Of a stretch of 5,678 nucleotides of DNA, positions 1 to 5,678 are shown in pieces; position 1 is the first letter of the stretch, and each line of letters opens with the position of its first letter. The notes beneath the pieces were generated by a model, which saw only the letters and a program-made list of their open reading frames with translations, searched no databases and had not been told where the DNA came from. The position numbers and the translations under genes were made by a program. The stretch comes from an uncultured Verrucomicrobiota bacterium (GTDB lineage: Bacteria > Verrucomicrobiota > Kiritimatiellia > RFP12 > UBA1067), in the NCBI GenBank assembly GCA_945487985.1, contig CALYTX010000096.1, positions 1-5,678 on the forward strand, in the 5' to 3' direction.

Positions 1-1357
1 CGGAGTGTGGAGCTATTCGCTGGCGGCGGTCGAGGAGGGCGTCCGCGATGCTTATGCAAAGTGCGCGTCCGAAGTTGCGGCTAAATACGGCGCCAGGTTG
101 ACGGATTTAGCTGCGCTGGGCGTATCCGGCATGATGCATGGTTATTTGCCGTTCGACGCCGATGGCCGGCTATTGACGCCGTTCCGTACTTGGCGTAATG
201 TTATGACGGCGGCTTCGGCGGCGGAACTTTCAGAACTTTTCCGTTTCAATGTGCCGCAGCGCTGGTCGGTTGCGCATTACGCCGAGGCATTGCGACGGCG
301 AGAGTCTCATGTCGGTAGCGTCCGCAGACTTACGACGCTTGCTGGTTACGTCCATTGTCAACTCGCCGGCGAGAATGTGCTCGGCATCGGCGAGGCAAGC
401 GGAATGTTCCCGATCAATCCGGCAACGGGCGATTACGACGCGCGGATGATTGCGGCGTTCGAGGCGAAGGTCGGGCCGATTGCGGGAATGCTGCCCAAGG
501 TGCGCAAGGCTGGCGAGTACGCCGGTCGGCTCACGGAAAGCGGGGCGCGCTGGCTCGACCCTTCCGGCATGCTTCGTCCAGGGGCGCTGATGGCTCCGCC
601 CGAGGGAGACGCGGGCACTGGCATGGTGGCCACGAATTCCGTGGCGCCGAAAACGGGCAACGTCTCGGCGGGCACGTCGATTTTCGCGATGGTCGTGCTG
701 GAGCGTCCGATGCAAGGATATTATCCTGAAATCGATGTGGTGACAACGCCTACCGGACGCGAGACGGCGCTTGTTCACTGCAACAACTGTACGAATGAAA
801 TCAACGCCTGGATGCCGCTTTTCGGTAACGATTACCGCCGGTTCTTCGTCGCCTCGCTCGAAGGAGAAGCGGATTGCGGCGGCGTGGTGGTCGTGCCGTT
901 CCTTTCTGGAGAGCCGGTGGCCGGGGTCGAACAGGCGATGTTGCGGGTAGTCCGTCCCCCGGAGGCAAATTTCAATTTCGCGAATTTCGCGCGGGCGCAA
1001 ATTTATTCCGCGTTTGTCTCTTTGAAGTTCGGTATGGATATTCTTGCGCGCGAAGGCGTGGCGGTCGACGCTTTGACCGGCCATGGAGGCATCTTCAGGG
1101 ACAAAGGCATCGCGCAGCAGTATCTGGCCGATGCGCTCAAGACGCGGGTGACATGCATGTCTACGGCGTCGGAAGGCGGTCCTTGGGGGATGGCGGTGCT
1201 GGCGCGTTTCGCCGCCGCCGGCGGGGGGCGGAGCTTGGAAGATTTCCTTGCGCAGGAGGTTTTTGCCGGCGCCGCAGGTGAAACGCTCGCGCCGACCGTC
1301 GCGGGCATGGCGGGCTTTGACCGATACGCGGCAAATTTCGGGGCGGCAATCGCCTGA
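1..1357 (+). CDS. FGGY-family pentulose kinase, probable L-ribulokinase (5' end outside window)
   Basis: This enzyme probably phosphorylates L-ribulose with ATP in the cytoplasm to give L-ribulose 5-phosphate. The frame is open from base 2, so the GTG at 5 is probably internal. About 450 residues remain; relatives have about 530, so the N-terminal phosphate-binding loop is missing. Counting from base 5, visible landmarks are GVSGMMHGY (39-47), PFRTWRN (59-65), EASGMFPI (130-137), the probable catalytic Asp202 in EGDAGTG, GNVSAGTS (218-225), and the C-terminal ATP-domain motifs GHGGIF (359-364) and ASEGGPWGMA (388-397). The PFRTWRN and EASGMFPI signatures match, from memory, the kinase type found next to araD in Bacteroides and Firmicutes arabinose loci, often labelled ribulokinase or xylulokinase. 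The araD gene 25 bases downstream favours L-ribulose as substrate. L-xylulose or D-xylulose remains possible because FGGY specificity is hard to read from sequence. Confidence 0.88.
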   Translation, partial: GVWSYSLAAVEEGVRDAYAKCASEVAAKYGARLTDLAALGVSGMMHGYLPFDADGRLLTPFRTWRNVMTAASAAELSELFRFNVPQRWSVAHYAEALRRRESHVGSVRRLTTLAGYVHCQLAGENVLGIGEASGMFPINPATGDYDARMIAAFEAKVGPIAGMLPKVRKAGEYAGRLTESGARWLDPSGMLRPGALMAPPEGDAGTGMVATNSVAPKTGNVSAGTSIFAMVVLERPMQGYYPEIDVVTTPTGRETALVHCNNCTNEINAWMPLFGNDYRRFFVASLEGEADCGGVVVVPFLSGEPVAGVEQAMLRVVRPPEANFNFANFARAQIYSAFVSLKFGMDILAREGVAVDALTGHGGIFRDKGIAQQYLADALKTRVTCMSTASEGGPWGMAVLARFAAAGGGRSLEDFLAQEVFAGAAGETLAPTVAGMAGFDRYAANFGAAIA

Positions 1358-1368
1358 TGGTTTTCTGG

Positions 1369-1375
1369 AAGGAGG
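1369..1375 (+). promoter_or_regulatory. Ribosome binding site of araD
   Basis: AAGGAGG lies 7 bases before the ATG at 1383. It fixes the araD start, although the reading frame stays open back to an ATG at 1248 inside the kinase gene. AraD proteins also begin with MLE..K, as this one does from 1383. Confidence 0.85.
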
Positions 1376-1382
1376 ATTGGCT

Positions 1383-2087
1383 ATGTTGGAGACCTTGAAG
1401 GAAGAGGTTTTGCTCGCCAACCGGCGCTTGGCGGCGTCGGGACTGGCGGTTCTCACTTGGGGGAATGCCTCTGGCATCGATGTGGCGAGCGGGCTGGTGG
1501 TCATTAAGCCCAGCGGCGTAGAATATGACGCGATGACGGCGGCGGATATGGTGGTTGTCGACCTTGAAGGGAATGTCGTGGAGGGGAGCCTGCGTCCGTC
1601 GAGCGACACGCCCACTCACCTTGAAATCTACCGCAATTTCGCCGGGGTGGCCGGCGTGGTGCATACTCATTCCGTCGAAGCGACCGCCTGGTCGCAGGCA
1701 CTGCGGGAGATTCCGTGCCTGGGCACTACCCATGCTGACGTTTTCCACGGGCCGGTTCCAGTCACGCGAATGCTTTCCGCCGAGGAGGTCGCTGGCGACT
1801 ATGAGCTCAATACTGGCAAGGCGATAATCGAGCGCTTTGCCGACCTTGAACCGTTAGCGGTGCCAGGGGTGCTCGTTGCGGGGCACGCACCGTTTACATG
1901 GGGAGGAAGCCCACGGCAAGCTGTCGACAACGCCATCGCGCTCGAGGCGATTGCCAGGATGGCGCGTCTGACCGAATCGCTCCACGCGTTGACGCCTGCG
2001 CCCGAACTGCCGCGGTATGTGGGCGAGAAGCACTACTTGCGTAAACACGGCAAGAATGCTTATTATGGGCAGATTGGGCGGGGCTGA
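1383..2087 (+). CDS. araD: L-ribulose-5-phosphate 4-epimerase AraD
   Basis: AraD interconverts L-ribulose 5-phosphate and D-xylulose 5-phosphate by a zinc-dependent retro-aldol/aldol mechanism, feeding L-arabinose carbon into the pentose phosphate pathway. It is a cytoplasmic class II aldolase-like enzyme. The 234 residues compare with 231 in E. coli AraD, and the two align almost without gaps. The functional residues can be matched: Asn28 in LTWGN, Lys42 in IKPSG, Asp75 in SSDTPTH, zinc ligands His94 and His96 in HTH and His168 in GHAPF, Asp119 in TTHAD, and Tyr228 in the C-terminal KHYLRKHGKNAYYGQ stretch. The Asp and Tyr act across the subunit interface in the E. coli homotetramer. The gene lies 25 bases after the kinase and 19 before the next gene, so the three are probably cotranscribed. 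UlaF/SgbE-type enzymes of ascorbate catabolism are close relatives, but the pentose kinase neighbour favours AraD. Confidence 0.95.
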   Translation: MLETLKEEVLLANRRLAASGLAVLTWGNASGIDVASGLVVIKPSGVEYDAMTAADMVVVDLEGNVVEGSLRPSSDTPTHLEIYRNFAGVAGVVHTHSVEATAWSQALREIPCLGTTHADVFHGPVPVTRMLSAEEVAGDYELNTGKAIIERFADLEPLAVPGVLVAGHAPFTWGGSPRQAVDNAIALEAIARMARLTESLHALTPAPELPRYVGEKHYLRKHGKNAYYGQIGRG

Positions 2088-2093
2088 CCAGAG

Positions 2094-2103
2094 AAGGGAG
2101 GGG
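2094..2103 (+). promoter_or_regulatory. Ribosome binding site of the glycosidase-like gene
   Basis: The purine run AAGGGAGGGG contains GGAGG 5 bases before the ATG at 2107. It supports that start over the in-frame ATG at 2017 and later ones that would overlap the end of araD. Confidence 0.8.
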
Positions 2104-2106
2104 AAA

Positions 2107-4350
2107 ATGTTGAATTGCCTGTTGCTCGCTGCGACGATGCTGCTACCGCCGTTCGGCGAGGTTAGGATTGTCGATCAGATCGACTGCACAAAGATGAAAA
2201 ACCGCTTTGTGGAATATCCCGAAGGAGCGAGCCGTGTCGAGACGATTCTCGGCCGCCGCTGCCTCGTGATGCCGGTGCAAGAAGAGGAAGGTTCGTTCTT
2301 CAAATTCCGTCTTGGCTGGCGGAAGAAGCTCAAGGCCAACGGAAGTTATGTCATTGTTTTGGAATATCCCGACGATGTGCCGCGAAACTACAATTTAATC
2401 AACCGGGCAACCGATTCGCACCGTTCGTTCTCGACCGGCGCGGACATAGGCGACGCGTTCCAGCCGAAATATACTGAAGATTTCGCCGAATACTTAGAAC
2501 TTCCTCAATCGGGAGAATACCGCCAGTGGAAATGTTTCACCACCGTTTGCGATCGTTTCGGCGACTACAAAGATACTGTAGTCGGAGGAACGCGACTGTT
2601 CATGACGCCTGCCGATGGTTTCGATTTTGTAATCTGCCAATATGCTGCCAAGCATGATCCATTCAACCACGGAATTGCCGTCTCGAAATTGATTCTTTGC
2701 GAAATTCCCGACGAGGCGAAACTATACAATCCCGTGCAGCTGCCAGGTGCAGGCCTTCCTCGTCGCCGGCTTTTCTGGCGTGAGGAAATGAGCGACGGGT
2801 GCGCTATTCAGGGCGAGGAATCCAAGCGTATGTGCAAACGCCATCTCGATTGGTTTGAACACAAGGCCCGGCAGATGAAAATGTTTGGTTTCAATTGCTA
2901 TATGAAAGACTTGATGGAGTTCGGACGGGTGCAACACTGGGATCCTTCGGTTATCCGCGCGGACTGGGCATGGAGTAGCGCCGAAAGCTGGCTGTGGGAG
3001 AAGGTGGTCGAGCTAATGGGCGGCAAATATGGCTTCGAGATTTTCCCGTATTACGAGTGGGATGGACCGCTCGGGGCGGAAAAAGACGGCGTCAAAACGC
3101 TCGGCTATCAGCGCCGCGCCGAACCGCTTTCCGGTTCCGACAAAGGTTACACCCATGTGGCGTGGTGCGAAGATGCTAACATCGATATAACCGACCCCGA
3201 AGCGCTTGAGGAGACGAAGAACCTGCTGGACGCGACTATCATCCGTTTCAAGAACAAGGCTCGTTTCGTCGGGGCGATGTTTCGTGCGCGTCCCACCTCG
3301 TGGCCGGTTTCGTTCTCCGATGCCACTCGCCAGTACTTCGCGCGCGAGGCTAATGGCGGCGTTGAGGTTTCGCGAGAGGAACTGCGCGCCGACGAAAATC
3401 TTTACGGCCGTTATATCGCTTGGTGGCAGCGCCGCCGCGCGGCGTTTCTCGGGGAAATACGCCGTTATCTGGCGACCAACGGCGTCGACGGGGCTTGCGT
3501 TGTCTTTGACGGCTGCACCGCCGAAGGCGGCGGAGGAATCGGCGGGGCGTTTTGTGTCGAAGACGAGCCTGCATTTCGCGCTGCCCTTGAGAAAATCGGT
3601 TATCGAAAGGCATTCTCGTGTGTGAGCCCCGAAGAGGCTCGCTCGCGCCACCTCTACCTCGAAGGACGCGGCCGGCCTGCTGTCAATTGGGGAAGCTGGG
3701 AATGGCATCACGCCTGTCCAGCGGACAACCCGTCGGAATTCGGCAAGGAAAGCGGCGTCGCCCTGGCCATGCCGGTGAATCGCCTTTTCTCGGTCAACGA
3801 TTCCGAAGCGTTCGCCGCTTATGCCGATGCGAGTGGCGGCGTGACGATGATTCGTCATCATGCGCTCAATGAGAATATGATCTACAAACTGGTCAGAGGT
3901 AAGGAAGAGAGACTGTGCGGCTATATGGTTGCCTGCGATTACGAGCGCGCAGGACGCGCCTCGCGGATGCTTGAGGTCGAGGCGATGGCGCGAGGAAATC
4001 CGGTGAACATCGGGTATCTGATGGGCACTTGTTTTGCGACCGGTTTCCCCGAGGAGATGATGGAGTTCAATCGCAATTTTCTTGCGTTGCCGGCGTTGCC
4101 GATGACGACGATTGCAGGCGCGTGCGCCGATAAGGACGTAGTGTTGCGGGAGATTGACGCGGGCGCCGCCGGCAAATATTACGCATTGGTGCACACGGGA
4201 AGGACGGCAAAGAAGGCGGTTGCGGTGAAGTTCCCTGACGGGACTACGAAATTGTTCGATTTGAAACCGTGGCAGCTCAAGTCGATTTGTCCGCAAGCGG
4301 ATAGAGACGGACACGATACGGAAAAAGCCGAAGTGGTGCAGGCGCTGTAA
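2107..4350 (+). CDS. Large glycoside hydrolase-like protein of unassigned family
   Basis: I do not recognise this 747-residue protein by family. Residues 5-15 are hydrophobic (LLLAATMLLPP), which could be a weak signal peptide, but no basic residue precedes them and there is no lipobox. Residues 20-200 look beta-rich, like a carbohydrate-binding or accessory sandwich. Residues 220-600 alternate helices and strands as in a TIM barrel, with aromatic and acidic strand ends typical of sugar-binding sites: FPYYEWDG (313-320), VVFDGCTAEGGGG (465-477), VNWGSWEWHH (526-535) and MIRHHALNEN (581-590). Residues from about 660 to 727 look like the small C-terminal beta domain common in glycosidases, followed by a charged tail. 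Asp319, Asp468, Glu473 and Glu532 are candidate acids only. There are 21 cysteines, many for an exported enzyme. The position 19 bases after araD suggests a role in releasing pentose from a glycan, but that is inference from context. Confidence 0.75.
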   Translation: MLNCLLLAATMLLPPFGEVRIVDQIDCTKMKNRFVEYPEGASRVETILGRRCLVMPVQEEEGSFFKFRLGWRKKLKANGSYVIVLEYPDDVPRNYNLINRATDSHRSFSTGADIGDAFQPKYTEDFAEYLELPQSGEYRQWKCFTTVCDRFGDYKDTVVGGTRLFMTPADGFDFVICQYAAKHDPFNHGIAVSKLILCEIPDEAKLYNPVQLPGAGLPRRRLFWREEMSDGCAIQGEESKRMCKRHLDWFEHKARQMKMFGFNCYMKDLMEFGRVQHWDPSVIRADWAWSSAESWLWEKVVELMGGKYGFEIFPYYEWDGPLGAEKDGVKTLGYQRRAEPLSGSDKGYTHVAWCEDANIDITDPEALEETKNLLDATIIRFKNKARFVGAMFRARPTSWPVSFSDATRQYFAREANGGVEVSREELRADENLYGRYIAWWQRRRAAFLGEIRRYLATNGVDGACVVFDGCTAEGGGGIGGAFCVEDEPAFRAALEKIGYRKAFSCVSPEEARSRHLYLEGRGRPAVNWGSWEWHHACPADNPSEFGKESGVALAMPVNRLFSVNDSEAFAAYADASGGVTMIRHHALNENMIYKLVRGKEERLCGYMVACDYERAGRASRMLEVEAMARGNPVNIGYLMGTCFATGFPEEMMEFNRNFLALPALPMTTIAGACADKDVVLREIDAGAAGKYYALVHTGRTAKKAVAVKFPDGTTKLFDLKPWQLKSICPQADRDGHDTEKAEVVQAL

Positions 4351-4352
4351 AA

Positions 4353-4382
4353 TTGACGGCTAATGCGGCGCAGTGGTATAAT
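4353..4382 (+). promoter_or_regulatory. Strong sigma70-type promoter for the first acyltransferase
   Basis: TTGACG at 4353-4358 is followed after 18 bases by TATAAT at 4377-4382, preceded by TGG to make an extended -10 (TGnTATAAT). The -35 starts just 3 bases after the stop codon of the glycosidase-like gene. Transcription would start near 4389, giving a leader of about 33 bases before the ATG at 4423. The match is close to the consensus of housekeeping sigma factors. No operator dyad is evident around it. Confidence 0.75.
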
Positions 4383-4422
4383 TTTTAGGAAAACTACACG
4401 AATCTCGAGCAGAGAAGGCGGA

Positions 4423-5067
4423 ATGACGGCTATGGCTAAAGATATCGTAATCATCGGCGCAGGAGGACTCGGTTCGGAGGTGGCTTGGACAATTGAGCGC
4501 ATCAACGCGGCCGCTGGAGAGCCAGTCTGGCGAATAGCGGGTTTTGCCGACGACGACTCCGACCGCAACGCTAGCACTTTCGCCGGTTATCCGCTGCTCG
4601 GATCGCCTTCGATCGCCTTGAAGCGCAATCCTGAGGCATCCGTCTTCGTGGCCATCGGCGAGAATTCTGTGCGTGCGAGGATTGTCGGACGTTTCCCCGA
4701 CCGCGAGTTTCCGCCGATAGTCGATCCCTCCGCGCTGGTCGCTCCGAGCGCCACTTTGCGCAAGGGCGATTTTATTGCTGCGGGGGCGGTGGTTTCCACC
4801 GGGGTGGATCTCGGTTCGTTTGTGATTGTCAACGCTCGCGCCGGGGTTGGACACGATTCCCTGGTCGGCGACTATTCCAACCTCTGTCCGGGAGTGTCGC
4901 TCAGCGGGCATACGACGCTCGGGTTGTTTGTCTTGATGGGAACAAATAGTTGCACATTGCCTGGAGTTGTGGTTGGCGAGAGAGCAATTGTCGCCGCTGG
5001 CACGAGCGCCTTCCGCAATGTCGAGCCGGGAACGACCCTTTCTCCGTTTGGAACTCTTAAAATTTGA
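4423..5067 (+). CDS. NeuD/PglD-type sugar O- or N-acyltransferase, first paralog
   Basis: This family transfers an acyl group, usually acetyl from acetyl-CoA, to a hydroxyl or amino group of a sugar, often a sialic acid or UDP-amino sugar bound for surface glycans. The 214 residues fit the family's usual length of about 210. Residues 6-100 form the Rossmann-like PglD N-terminal domain, with the IIGAGGLGSE loop (10-19) and FADDDS (41-46). From about 100 to 200 hexapeptide repeats of the left-handed beta helix follow. His144-Asp145 in VGHDSLVGD matches the catalytic His site of PglD, which has His-Glu. The C-terminus is GTTLSPFGTLKI, without the GxPAK ending common in relatives. GAAGG at 4414-4418, 4 bases before the ATG at 4423, supports this start. 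The ATG at 4432 is an alternative that matches the paralog's start better. An upstream in-frame ATG at 4363 would precede the -10 box and is unlikely. The sugar substrate cannot be told. Confidence 0.88.
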   Translation: MTAMAKDIVIIGAGGLGSEVAWTIERINAAAGEPVWRIAGFADDDSDRNASTFAGYPLLGSPSIALKRNPEASVFVAIGENSVRARIVGRFPDREFPPIVDPSALVAPSATLRKGDFIAAGAVVSTGVDLGSFVIVNARAGVGHDSLVGDYSNLCPGVSLSGHTTLGLFVLMGTNSCTLPGVVVGERAIVAAGTSAFRNVEPGTTLSPFGTLKI

Positions 5068-5073
5068 TATAAT
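5065..5073 (+). promoter_or_regulatory. Extended -10 promoter core for the second acyltransferase
   Basis: TGATATAAT is a perfect extended -10 (TGn plus TATAAT at 5068-5073). Its TGA is also the stop codon of the preceding gene. No good -35 is present: TTTGGA at 5047-5052 is a poor match with a short 15-base spacer. The region just upstream is AT-rich (TTAAAATT). Extended -10 promoters can work without a -35. Transcription would start near 5080, leaving a leader of only about 15 bases that still contains the ribosome binding site. Confidence 0.55.
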
Positions 5074-5080
5074 TTTCCTG

Positions 5081-5087
5081 AAAGGAG
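5081..5087 (+). promoter_or_regulatory. Ribosome binding site of the second acyltransferase
   Basis: AAAGGAG lies 7 bases before the ATG at 5095. A nearer ATG at 5088-5090 directly abuts it and is in another frame, so 5095 is the working start. Confidence 0.85.
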
Positions 5088-5094
5088 ATGGAAG

Positions 5095-5678
5095 ATGAGA
5101 GACTTGTTTATCGTCGGTGCGGGCGGTTTCGGCCGTGAAGCGATTTGGACGGTCGAGCGCATCAATTCGCTTTCCCAGCAACCGCAGTGGAATATCATCG
5201 GTTACGCCGACGATGATTCCAAATGGAAGCAGGGCGATAATTTCGAAGGTTATCCGATTCTGGGAACGGTGGATAATGCTTCCAAAGACCATCCGGGGGC
5301 TTCCGTGTTCGTCGCAATCGGCAACAACCTCAAGCGTGCGGATATGTATCGTCGCCTGCGCGGACATGATTTTCCGGCGATTATCGATCCTAAGGCGCAG
5401 ATTTCGCCTACGACTGAATTCAAGCATGGTGTGTTCATCGGCGCGGGCGCGGTGATTCAGGTAGGTGCGCAACTTGGCAAGTTCACGGTTGTAGGATCCA
5501 ACGCAATCGTCAGCCACGACGCGGTAGTCGGCGATTTCGTCAATATCGGCCCGGGTAGTGTGATTGCCTCCGGTGTGAAAGTTGGCAACAGCGTGTCGTT
5601 TTTCGCCAACGCATCCACAATGCCGTGGATCTCGATTGGTGATGGCGCGAGCGTGAGTTGCGGTATCGGCGTCAAGGC
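5095..5678 (+). CDS. NeuD/PglD-type sugar acyltransferase, second paralog (3' end outside window)
   Basis: The gene runs off the right edge after 194 codons with no stop. It is the same kind of enzyme as its upstream neighbour: by hand alignment about half of the first 160 residues are identical. The N-terminal domain shows FIVGAGGFGRE (5-15) and YADDDS (37-42), both parts share ASVFVAIG (here 69-76), and the hexapeptide-repeat domain starts near residue 95. His141-Asp142 in SHDAVVGD is the probable catalytic base site, aligned with His144-Asp145 of the first paralog. The two diverge after about residue 160: this copy reads FFANASTMPWISIGDGASVSCGIG where the other has LMGTNSCTLPGVVVGERAIVAAG. 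That stretch helps form the far end of the beta helix, where the acyl-CoA site lies in relatives, so substrates may differ. The gap between the paralogs is 27 bases, so readthrough from the first promoter is likely in addition to its own. Confidence 0.88.
   Translation, partial: MRDLFIVGAGGFGREAIWTVERINSLSQQPQWNIIGYADDDSKWKQGDNFEGYPILGTVDNASKDHPGASVFVAIGNNLKRADMYRRLRGHDFPAIIDPKAQISPTTEFKHGVFIGAGAVIQVGAQLGKFTVVGSNAIVSHDAVVGDFVNIGPGSVIASGVKVGNSVSFFANASTMPWISIGDGASVSCGIGVK

Noticed and set aside
230..1615. Long open frame on the - strand (461 codons) opposite the kinase and araD
   Set aside because: It is a shadow of GC-rich coding sequence. The + strand proteins match known families, and the antisense translation is rich in Arg, Pro and His with no recognisable motif.
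3013..4314. Long open frame on the - strand (433 codons) opposite the glycosidase-like gene
   Set aside because: No ribosome binding site or domain pattern was seen, and its composition is typical of an antisense artefact of codon bias in the + strand gene.
4404..4409. CTCGAG palindrome in the leader of the first acyltransferase gene, considered as an operator
   Set aside because: The symmetry does not extend beyond six bases, so chance is the better explanation.
4363..4422. Upstream in-frame ATG giving a 20-residue longer first acyltransferase
   Set aside because: It lies within the promoter spacer, has no ribosome binding site, and adds residues absent from the paralog.
5058..5066. TTAAAATTTG considered as a Bacteroidetes-type -7 element (TAnnTTTG)
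   Set aside because: The spacing is off by one base, and no TTG lies about 19 bases upstream at the right place. The perfect extended -10 beside it is the better explanation.
4360..5517. Open frame on the - strand (385 codons) spanning both acyltransferase genes
   Set aside because: It crosses the promoter and both paralogs, and its internal similarity merely mirrors the duplication on the + strand.

Overview
The window holds five genes, all on the + strand and tightly packed (largest gap 72 bases), from a moderately GC-rich bacterium. Taxonomy cannot be fixed from the sequence. The mix of a Bacteroides/Firmicutes-type pentulose kinase, an unclassified glycosidase-like protein and NeuD-type acyltransferases, with sigma70-like promoters and Shine-Dalgarno sites, would suit a gut-type polysaccharide degrader, perhaps of the PVC group (Kiritimatiellota, Lentisphaerota, Verrucomicrobiota). 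That placement is a low-confidence inference.

Positions 1-4350 look like one transcription unit for pentose use. It starts with an FGGY sugar kinase cut by the left edge. L-ribulose-5-phosphate 4-epimerase (araD) follows after 25 bases, with all known catalytic residues. A 747-residue protein follows after another 19 bases. Its layout (N-terminal beta-rich region, probable TIM-barrel-like centre, C-terminal beta-rich region) resembles a glycoside hydrolase, but I could not place it in a family. The simplest reading is that the large protein acts on a pentose-containing glycan or glycoside, the kinase makes L-ribulose 5-phosphate, and AraD converts it to D-xylulose 5-phosphate. No isomerase, transporter or regulator lies inside the window.

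Positions 4351-5678 hold a second unit: two adjacent paralogous NeuD/PglD-type sugar acyltransferases, the second cut by the right edge. Each is preceded by an extended -10 promoter core with the shared pattern TGnTATAATTTTnnnGAAA. The first also has a near-consensus -35. The second overlaps the stop codon of the first paralog. These enzymes normally acylate amino groups or hydroxyls of nucleotide sugars or sialic acids for surface glycans, so this block probably serves envelope polysaccharide synthesis and not pentose catabolism.

The points most worth a second look are the unclassified, cysteine-rich glycosidase-like protein and the pair of promoter-plus-acyltransferase units. I saw no RNA genes, mobile elements, CRISPR arrays or clear terminators.
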